From a virus, in IMG/VR virus record IMGVR_UViG_3300048930_000056, positions 1 through 21,574 of that record: 21,574 bases of DNA. One strand, given 5' to 3'. Each line of letters starts with the position of its first letter. Position 1 is the stretch's first letter. The translations under genes were made by a program, and so were the position numbers. The notes under the pieces were generated by a model. It ran no database searches. It was not told the origin of the DNA and saw only the letters and a list, made by a program, of their open reading frames with translations. Below are positions 14,611-20,042 of this stretch, piece after piece.

Positions 14611-15675
14611 TCAGGTGAGCGCGAGCGCCGCGTGCGCGCTGCGCATGTTGCAGGTCATCGCACCCTTCCAGGTGAGCGCCATGTACACCACGTAGCGGTC
14701 GTGCGGGCGCGGGGGCTTGCGGCTCACCATGTCCTGGCCGGCGAGCGGGCGCAGCTTCAGGTGGCGCAAGTTCAGGATGTACCCGCGCTTGTTCCAGCTC
14801 GTGGCCGGGCTCACGATGCCGCCGAAGTCGTCGTCGAACTCCGGGCACCAGGTCAAATCCACGCCCTTGAACGCCATGCCGGTGAGGCCCGGGTCCATCT
14901 GCGTGCCACCCTTGGCCGGCGTCTGGATGAACCGCTGGATGCCGCCCGACGCGGCGACGGTGGCCGCCTCGAACGCGTCGTAGAACGCGCCGCCGACGAA
15001 GATGTGCGTGGGCCGCCCGCCGTGACGCACGCAGTTGCGCCACTCGGTCTCCATCTTCGTCAGGATGTCCGACGACGACAGGCCGGTCTCGCGGTTCGCC
15101 AGCCACCACGGGTACGTGTACGCGTCCAGCCCGCCCACCACCTCGGTGCCCGCCCCGACCGGAGCCGCGGTGATCGGCACCAGGTGATCCAGCCCCGCGA
15201 TCGCGTCGGCCGAGCTCGACCCGTCGAAGTGCAGCGCCGCCGAGAACTTCTCCTCGAAGCCCAGCCGCAGCACTTCGGACTGCTCGGTGAGCAGGTTGGT
15301 GAGCTGGACCATCTCGGCGTCCGACGCCTTGGCCTGCCGATCGTCGGTCACGATGATGCCGTTCTGGCTCAGGCGATCCTCGTCGATCATCACGCCGTCG
15401 TGCGCGCTGCGCCACGGGTACTTGACCTGCTCGATCGTGTTGCGCTCGTTGTAGGTGACGGCGCCGGCACCGCGGTACCACTGGAAGTTCGAGTCGTAGC
15501 GCGCGCGCAGCTGCTCGACGATGTACTCCTTGGCGCCGGGGAACTCCGACTTGCGCGACTGAAGCGCCTTGAGCAGCGGGCGATCGACCGACACCTGGTC
15601 GACCGGGTTGTTCTTCATGTAGAAGTCGAGGCCGACCTTCGCGGCTTCGGCCAGTTGGTTCACGGTGAACGGCAT
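14611..15675 (-). CDS. Major capsid protein
   Basis: A 354-aa protein starting MPFTVNQLAEAAKVGLDFYM, with the pattern of phage coat proteins: helical N-arm, a mixed alpha/beta core with YIVEQLRARYDSNFQWYRG, NNL-type LTNLLTEQ helix, YTYPWWLANRETG, and a C-terminal strand region (RGYILNLRHLKLRPL). YPWWxN is a recurrent feature of podophage/siphophage coat proteins presumed to have the HK97 fold. Start choice: ATG 15675 has AGGAG 6 nt upstream; an earlier in-frame start at 15753 would add an Arg/His-rich stretch and lacks a site. The gene stands alone between an intrinsic terminator plus 16-bp element (138-nt leader) and a GC hairpin, suggesting separate high expression. The specific coat family was not resolved. 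Confidence 0.85.
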   Translation of the reverse strand: MPFTVNQLAEAAKVGLDFYMKNNPVDQVSVDRPLLKALQSRKSEFPGAKEYIVEQLRARYDSNFQWYRGAGAVTYNERNTIEQVKYPWRSAHDGVMIDEDRLSQNGIIVTDDRQAKASDAEMVQLTNLLTEQSEVLRLGFEEKFSAALHFDGSSSADAIAGLDHLVPITAAPVGAGTEVVGGLDAYTYPWWLANRETGLSSSDILTKMETEWRNCVRHGGRPTHIFVGGAFYDAFEAATVAASGGIQRFIQTPAKGGTQMDPGLTGMAFKGVDLTWCPEFDDDFGGIVSPATSWNKRGYILNLRHLKLRPLAGQDMVSRKPPRPHDRYVVYMALTWKGAMTCNMRSAHAALALT

Positions 15676-15681
15676 GATGGG

Positions 15682-15686
15682 CTCCT
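15682..15686 (-). promoter_or_regulatory. Ribosome binding site fixing the capsid start
   Basis: AGGAG on the minus strand with a 6-nt spacer before ATG 15675. It favours this start over an in-frame codon at 15753 that would add 26 Arg/His-rich residues. Confidence 0.8.
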
Positions 15687-15813
15687 GTGGATGCGAACGA
15701 GTGCGGTGTTGCCGCTCCGATTCGCGGTGGCGAGCCGCAAAACAGCCGATCACGTCGGGCGGTGCCCGGGCGACGAGCCCCGGATACAGTCAGACGCCAC
15801 GCTGCCAAAGGCC

Positions 15814-15829
15814 GATTGGCTTAATCCAC
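15814..15829 (-). promoter_or_regulatory. Conserved 16-bp element, copy B (upstream of capsid gene)
   Basis: GTGGATTAAGCCAATC on the minus strand, identical to the other two copies. It begins directly after the T-run of an intrinsic terminator and is followed by GGCCTTTGGCAG, sharing TTGGCAG at the same offset with copy A. The capsid start is 138 nt downstream. A promoter that restarts transcription after the terminator is the simplest reading. Confidence 0.7.
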
Positions 15830-15859
15830 AAAGAAAACGCCCGCCGACGAGGGCGGGCG
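15830..15859 (-). terminator. Intrinsic terminator after the scaffold-like gene
   Basis: On the minus strand an 8-bp perfect stem CGCCCGCC-CTCGTC-GGCGGGCG (15859-15838) is followed at once by TTTTCTTT (15837-15830). It begins 44 nt after the stop of the scaffold-like gene and ends at the first base before copy B of the 16-bp element. This is the only classical hairpin-plus-U-tract terminator I see in the window. Confidence 0.85.
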
Positions 15860-15903
15860 AAGGGCGCAGCGAAGACGGGACCGCGCCAGGAGGAGAACTC
15901 GTT

Positions 15904-16980
15904 TCAGCCGTTGCCGAGCGCCGCGCTGATCGCCTCGGCCATGTTCGACGGCTCGCGCCGCCCGACACTGGCCGCCGAAGGCCGCAGCGGTTGCGCACCA
16001 GCGGTCGGCGTCGCCCGGGCCGGCGCGTTCGCCTTGAGCGTCTCACCGATGAGCTTGTACGCGGACTGCAGCGCGAACCCCCACTGCTCGGGCGGCAGCG
16101 CCTTGGCAATCTCCACCGCCTGCGCCTGCAACATCGCCTGCTTCTTCGGCCAGTCCAGATCGGTCGCCGACCACTGGCGGACCATCTGGCCGACCTCGGC
16201 GGTGGCGCGCTGCACGCCCGCGATGTACTGCTGCTGCGTCTGCTGCTCAGCCTGCGCGGCTTGCGTGCGGCGCTGCTCGTCGGCGAGCACCCGGCGGGCC
16301 CGCAATACCTCGCGCGCCGCCTCCGCGGTGATCTTGCCCTCCTGCACGGCCTGCGCCAGATCGGGATGCACGCTGAACGGGTCGGCCCCATTCGGGTCGC
16401 GGCCCATCGCCACGCGGTACTGCTGGGTCAGGTGCGCCAGCATGGGCTCTGCGGCCGTCCAGTTGCCGGACTTGATCGCGCGCGCGAAATCGAACAGCGC
16501 GACCAGCTCCTGGTCGTTCGCGCCGCTGTCGACGATCATGCGCTGGAAGCCCTCGACGGCCTGCCGCATCTCGGTCGCCTGCGCCTGCACCTGCTCGAGT
16601 TGCGCGTCGCGCTCGCGCACCATGCTCACGAGCGAGCGGAATCGCTCCTGCGCGCCTTCGGACAGCCCCTCGGGCTCCTTGAAGGCGTCCTCGGTCGGCT
16701 TGGCGGGCTCGGTGGGCTTGACCTCGGCGGGTTTCGCCGAATCGGCGGGCTTTGTGGGGTCCGCGCCGTCTTTCGGCAGGAACCGGCCATCCGGCCCGCG
16801 CGGGCGCTCGTCGCCGGGCTCGGCCGGCGCAGACGGTTCGTCCGGTTTCAGCGCCGCGCCGATCGCGTCGAGCATGGATTGCTCGGGCGCGGCGGCTTCG
16901 GGGGCGCTTCCTTCGGCGATAGGCTGCTCGACCGGCGCGGCTGCGTCGGGGGCGGCTTGCGGATCGACTTCATCGGCCAT
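15904..16980 (-). CDS. Scaffold-like protein upstream of the capsid gene
   Basis: A 358-aa protein. The first 110 residues are acidic and Pro/Ala-rich with low complexity (PAEVKPTEPAKPTEDAFKEP) and include RGPDGRFLPKDG. Residues about 113-165 and 230-260 look like coiled coils (FRSLVSMVRERDAQLEQVQA; ADEQRRTQAAQAEQQTQQQY). The C-terminus RREPSNMAEAISAALGNG is a short helix after a basic patch, the type of region scaffolds use to bind coat protein. Position immediately before the major capsid gene fits scaffolding. The start ATG 16980 has GAGG 7 nt upstream. No protease motif was seen. Confident as a gene, moderate on function. Confidence 0.78.
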   Translation of the reverse strand: MADEVDPQAAPDAAAPVEQPIAEGSAPEAAAPEQSMLDAIGAALKPDEPSAPAEPGDERPRGPDGRFLPKDGADPTKPADSAKPAEVKPTEPAKPTEDAFKEPEGLSEGAQERFRSLVSMVRERDAQLEQVQAQATEMRQAVEGFQRMIVDSGANDQELVALFDFARAIKSGNWTAAEPMLAHLTQQYRVAMGRDPNGADPFSVHPDLAQAVQEGKITAEAAREVLRARRVLADEQRRTQAAQAEQQTQQQYIAGVQRATAEVGQMVRQWSATDLDWPKKQAMLQAQAVEIAKALPPEQWGFALQSAYKLIGETLKANAPARATPTAGAQPLRPSAASVGRREPSNMAEAISAALGNG

Positions 16981-17006
16981 TGGCTACCTCGGTGGGTTGC
17001 AGGACT

Positions 17007-17030
17007 GGCGCGGAGCACGCGCCCCGCGCC
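17007..17030 (-). other. GC-rich hairpin between head protein and scaffold-like gene
   Basis: Minus-strand GGCGCGG and CCGCGCC form a 7-bp stem with a 10-nt loop in the 57-nt gap between the two genes. No U-tract follows, so it is not a clear terminator; it may modulate message stability or be a by-product of GC richness. Confidence 0.4.
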
Positions 17031-17037
17031 GCGCTCA

Positions 17038-17481
17038 TCAGGCGCCGGTGACGGCCAGCCAGCCGCTCGCGTCGGTGCCCGAGCCCTTGATGTAGAGCGT
17101 CGTCGCCGCGCCGCCGCCGATGGCGAGGAACATCGTGCCCGGGGCAGCCGCGACCAGCGATGCCGGCGTGCCCGTGCCGATCATCACCCGCGCGTGCGCC
17201 TCGGTGGACGCCGCCAGATCGGCCTCGAACGTCGCGGTCCCGGTCACGCAGGTCGCCCGCACGAGGCAGCGCTTGAGCAGCACTTCGTTCTTCGTGAGCG
17301 ACTGCGCTTGCGTGCCGAACGCCCAGTTCTTCCACGTCGCGCCCCCGTCGTAGCTGATCTCCAGCTTCGCGGTGGACGACGCGGGCGTGATGACGCGAAT
17401 GGTCTCGCCGGCCTCGATCGGGTACGTCTCGGGCGAGCGAACCGTGGCATCGAGGGCAATGGTGTACTTGGTACCGGACAT
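17038..17481 (-). CDS. Beta-rich head/decoration-like protein (147 aa)
   Basis: A 147-aa protein rich in Thr, Ala and Gly with an alternating beta pattern: LEISYDGGATWKNWAFG (about 41-57), then a C-terminal motif GTMFLAIGGGAATTLYIKGS...GWLAVTGA. The C-terminal motif (gt.f...ggg..ttlyvK.sgt...GW.a) recurs in phage head-fibre and decoration-type proteins and in fibre tips. ATG 17481 lies 2 bases after the portal stop, with GGAG upstream. It sits between portal and scaffold, so a head decoration or head-fibre role is inferred. A tail role is less likely from gene order. No catalytic residues. Confidence 0.72.
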   Translation of the reverse strand: MSGTKYTIALDATVRSPETYPIEAGETIRVITPASSTAKLEISYDGGATWKNWAFGTQAQSLTKNEVLLKRCLVRATCVTGTATFEADLAASTEAHARVMIGTGTPASLVAAAPGTMFLAIGGGAATTLYIKGSGTDASGWLAVTGA

Positions 17482-17483
17482 GA

Positions 17484-19385
17484 CTAGGCTCCTACGGGAA
17501 GTTCAGCGGGCAAGCCCGCAGGGGGTTGAACCGCCATCTCGGGCGGCATCTGGTCGGGCATGGCGCCCGGAATCTGTGGCATCTGCGGATGAAGCGGTGG
17601 CAGCGGCGGGAAGAACTTGCCGATGTCGATGCGCTCGTCGAAGCGCTTGAGCGTCTCGCGCAGCAGCTCGATCACGCCCTCCGCCTGGTCGTTCAGCCCG
17701 GCCTGCCGGAACTGGATCACCTGCTGCATGAAGCTCATCAACTGCGGCGCGAGCTGCACCCACTGCTCGCGCTCCTGCATCCGGTTCGGCTTGCCGGTCG
17801 AGCCGGCGCGAATCTCGACCTTGACCAGATCGAAGATGTCGTCGCGCGGCAGCGTCGGCCACACGTAGCCCGGGCCGGCGATGCGCTCGACCATCGGCTC
17901 CGCGAGTTCCTGCAGCAGAATCTGCGCCGCGTACTCGGCCATCTCGGTGAGATACCCCTCCAGCGTGTCCTGCCGGTAGCTGGTGCGGGACTGCATGCCC
18001 TGCGCCTGGATCTCGGCTTCGGTGGCGGTCTTGGCCTTCTGGATGCTGGCGCGACTCGCATCGGACGCACCCGATGTCTGCTCGAGGTCGCGCAGGATCG
18101 GCGTCGTGTCGTAGCTCACCGGGTCGATCGGCGCCGGCGGGAACCTCACCACTTCGCCGGCCAGCGGGGCCTCGGCGCCGTTGGTGGTAACGCCGATCAT
18201 CTGCCGGCCCTCGCGATTGGCGAGGTTGCCCACGTCCTCGTCGGTGAGCGAACCGCCCTTTCGGTACACGGTCACCGGTCGGTTTTCCTTGCGCGCCTGC
18301 GCGAGCTGCGTGCGCATGCTGTTGTACTCGTCCTGCAACCCCGCCCACTGCTCGACGTCCGCCACCGGGTAGAACTGCCCGTCGACCTCGTTCCAGAAGA
18401 TGGCGAAGAACGGGTAGAAGCGGCGGCCGTTGCGCTCCAGCCGGTACGGCTCGCGCGCCCACTCCTTCGCGCCGAACTCGACCGTGTAGATCGTCTGCGC
18501 GCGCCGGTCCCAGATCTCGAAGACCATCACGAACTGCTGCCGGTCGCGCTTGGACTGGCCCTGCTTGCCGGCCAGCGCGTCGCGCTTGTCCGCGTACTTC
18601 GCGCCCACCGGCTTCTTGCCGAAGCGATCCTCGAAGTCCGAGCAAGTCATGACGATCCGGTGCGCGATCGCCCGGGCCTGCGGGTACTCGCTGAACGTGG
18701 TCAGCGACTCGTCGAGGATGAGGATGTCCGCGTCCGACACGAAGTCGATCACCAGACCTTCCTCGAGCAGCACTTCGACCTGCGATTCGAGCGCCGCGAG
18801 CTGGTCGCGCAGTTCGGCTTCTTTCGCCTCGCGGTCAGTCGCGTCCGGCGACTGCACCTGATCGGTCAGGCTCTGGATGCGCTTCAGGTTGTCCTGCGTG
18901 TCGGCAATCCGGTTCACGATCACCGGATCGCGCGCATAGTCCCGCTGGTAGCTGACCTTGAGCCACGCGACGCCCGCCGTCATCGCCGACGGGATGGCCC
19001 GCGTGATGCGGCGCTTGAGCTTGCCGTCGCGCACGAACAGGCGATTGAGCACGATTTCCATCGTCGCGCAGAACGTGTCGAGCGCCTCGTAGGACGAATC
19101 GACTACTTGTTCCTCTGGAGCTACGTCGATCTCCGGGTCTCGCGCGTAGTACAGCGGGACCAGCGTCTGCATGATCCCGAGGATCAGGTTCGCCCGCACT
19201 TCCTCCGGGTCGCGCACTGCCTCGTCGTCCATGTGCTGGACGCCGCGGACGTACTTTTCCAGCTCGGCGATGCGCTTGCGCCGCGGCTTGTTGTCCTCGA
19301 TCGCCGACTCGATCGCCGCCTGATACCGGCGAATGAGCGCCGCGTCGCGCGGATCGGTCTCAGTCTTGGCCTGGTCGTCGGTCAT
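17484..19385 (-). CDS. Portal protein (P22-like)
   Basis: A 633-aa protein of portal length for podophages. The N-terminal domain has NLILGIMQTLVPLYYARDPE (about 66-85), typical of portal proteins that follow with 'ARDPEIDVAP'. Residues about 167-205 are a charged coiled-coil insertion (IQSLTDQVQSPDATDREAKE...). The middle contains YPFFAIFWNEVDGQFYPVADV and EYNSMRTQLAQARKENR, the classical portal stem/wing region with (GLQDEYN). The C-terminus is Pro/Met-rich (PPLPPLHPQMPQIPGAMP), probably flexible. ATG overlaps the stop of the upstream 126-aa gene (ATGA). Role: dodecameric DNA entry channel, binding the terminase and the adaptor. Confidence 0.88.
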   Translation of the reverse strand: MTDDQAKTETDPRDAALIRRYQAAIESAIEDNKPRRKRIAELEKYVRGVQHMDDEAVRDPEEVRANLILGIMQTLVPLYYARDPEIDVAPEEQVVDSSYEALDTFCATMEIVLNRLFVRDGKLKRRITRAIPSAMTAGVAWLKVSYQRDYARDPVIVNRIADTQDNLKRIQSLTDQVQSPDATDREAKEAELRDQLAALESQVEVLLEEGLVIDFVSDADILILDESLTTFSEYPQARAIAHRIVMTCSDFEDRFGKKPVGAKYADKRDALAGKQGQSKRDRQQFVMVFEIWDRRAQTIYTVEFGAKEWAREPYRLERNGRRFYPFFAIFWNEVDGQFYPVADVEQWAGLQDEYNSMRTQLAQARKENRPVTVYRKGGSLTDEDVGNLANREGRQMIGVTTNGAEAPLAGEVVRFPPAPIDPVSYDTTPILRDLEQTSGASDASRASIQKAKTATEAEIQAQGMQSRTSYRQDTLEGYLTEMAEYAAQILLQELAEPMVERIAGPGYVWPTLPRDDIFDLVKVEIRAGSTGKPNRMQEREQWVQLAPQLMSFMQQVIQFRQAGLNDQAEGVIELLRETLKRFDERIDIGKFFPPLPPLHPQMPQIPGAMPDQMPPEMAVQPPAGLPAELPVGA

Positions 19386-19762
19386 TTGTCGGCGAGCATC
19401 CGTTCGATCTTCACCCGCTGCTCACCCGACAGCCCGGCGGAATCGCTCGGCCGCACGTCCATGTCCCGATCCACCTCGGAGTCGAGCGACGCGAGCGCGA
19501 GCTTGCCGCGCTGGATCGTCGTCATGATCCCGTCGTGCGCGAGCGAGTCGGCAGCAAGTGCGGAGAGCGCCGCGGGCACGATGATCGGCTGGCCGTCGAA
19601 GAGACACCCCTCGACCGAGTAGACGCGGAACCTGCGGAGGTCGCCGCGCTCGTCGCGCAGATCGTCGTATCCCTCGAACCGCGCGCGCGGCGTGTTCATG
19701 GCGATCAGTTCGCCCAGGTCGAGCGAACGGCGCGTCTCGCGCAGGCTGGCGATGAGCTTCAT
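19382..19762 (-). CDS. Small phage protein of unknown function (126 aa)
   Basis: A 126-aa soluble protein, charged and Arg/Asp/Leu-rich: RARFEGYDDLRDERGDLRRF, then VEGCLFDGQPIIVPAALSAL and a C-terminus SGEQRVKIERMLADK. No family recognised. The chosen start ATG 19762 touches a GC hairpin (19763-19784) that follows the 16-bp element, and no Shine-Dalgarno is visible there; ATG 19699-19697 (MNTPRARF) is an alternative that would avoid the hairpin. The longer in-frame form from 19825 would read through the upstream gene end and the element, which makes it unlikely. It overlaps the portal start (ATGA), so it is co-translated with the portal. A packaging or head-assembly accessory role is a guess from position. 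Confidence 0.65.
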   Translation of the reverse strand: MKLIASLRETRRSLDLGELIAMNTPRARFEGYDDLRDERGDLRRFRVYSVEGCLFDGQPIIVPAALSALAADSLAHDGIMTTIQRGKLALASLDSEVDRDMDVRPSDSAGLSGEQRVKIERMLADK

Positions 19763-19784
19763 CGGGGGATGTGTACAACCCCCG
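19763..19784 (-). promoter_or_regulatory. GC hairpin abutting a start codon
   Basis: Minus-strand CGGGGG-TTGTACACAT-CCCCCG, a 6-bp all-GC stem. It starts directly after copy C of the 16-bp element and ends on the base before ATG 19762. If the transcript starts near the element, the hairpin would lie at the very 5' end of the message and could mask initiation at this ATG. Confidence 0.5.
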
Positions 19785-19800
19785 GATTGGCTTAATCCAC
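19785..19800 (-). promoter_or_regulatory. Conserved 16-bp element, copy C (upstream of portal-side genes)
   Basis: GTGGATTAAGCCAATC on the minus strand, identical to copies A and B. It begins two bases after the TGA of the 76-aa gene and is followed by CGGGGGTTGTACA. The next start codon (19762) is 22 nt downstream, the same distance as for copy A, so it is placed to drive or control the 126-aa/portal/head-protein/scaffold unit. Confidence 0.65.
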
Positions 19801-19802
19801 AG

Positions 19803-20033
19803 TCAGCGGTCCTCGGGCCAGCCAAGCGGATGCTTGATCGTCACCGCACCGCGGCGCTTGGCCGAAATATCGACGGTGCAAATCTCTTGGCCCTGCGCAG
19901 TCTCGACCTCCAGATAGCCGTTGCCGCAGTCGTCACGCGTCCCCCATACGTAGACCACTGCGTCAGGCGTCTGTTCGGCAATTCGCTGCAATGCTGAGAT
20001 CAGCTCACCAATCGGAACCGGCTTCGCCTTCAT
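19803..20033 (-). CDS. Small phage protein of unknown function (76 aa)
   Basis: A 76-aa soluble protein between the terminase and the 16-bp element. It has a helical N-terminus (IGELISALQRIAEQTPDAVV) and a beta-rich remainder (YVWGTRDDCGNGYLEVETAQ). The start ATG 20033 has GGGGCGG a few bases upstream and begins 10 nt after the terminase TAG. No family recognised. Its base and codon use look slightly less GC-rich than neighbours (AAA TAT/GAT/ATC mixes are visible near its end), so a late addition to the cluster is possible but not shown. Confidence 0.6.
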   Translation of the reverse strand: MKAKPVPIGELISALQRIAEQTPDAVVYVWGTRDDCGNGYLEVETAQGQEICTVDISAKRRGAVTIKHPLGWPEDR

Positions 20034-20042
20034 GATCCGCCC

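Noticed and set aside
15675-15753. N-terminal extension of the capsid protein from 15753
   Set aside because: The extension is Arg/His-rich and lacks a ribosome site; AGGAG lies 6 nt before ATG 15675.
14632-17487. A 951-codon plus-strand open frame
   Set aside because: It runs antisense through the capsid, scaffold-like and head-protein genes and across the terminator. Its product is extremely Arg/His/Leu-rich with no domain, as expected for the complement of high-GC3 genes.
17526-19622. A 698-codon plus-strand open frame opposite the portal gene
   Set aside because: Same antisense effect: Arg/Leu/His-rich, no motif, no ribosome site, and it lies entirely over the well-supported portal and 126-aa genes.
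19763-19825. N-terminal extension of the 126-aa protein from 19825
   Set aside because: It would overlap the end of the 76-aa gene and be translated through the 16-bp element and the hairpin.
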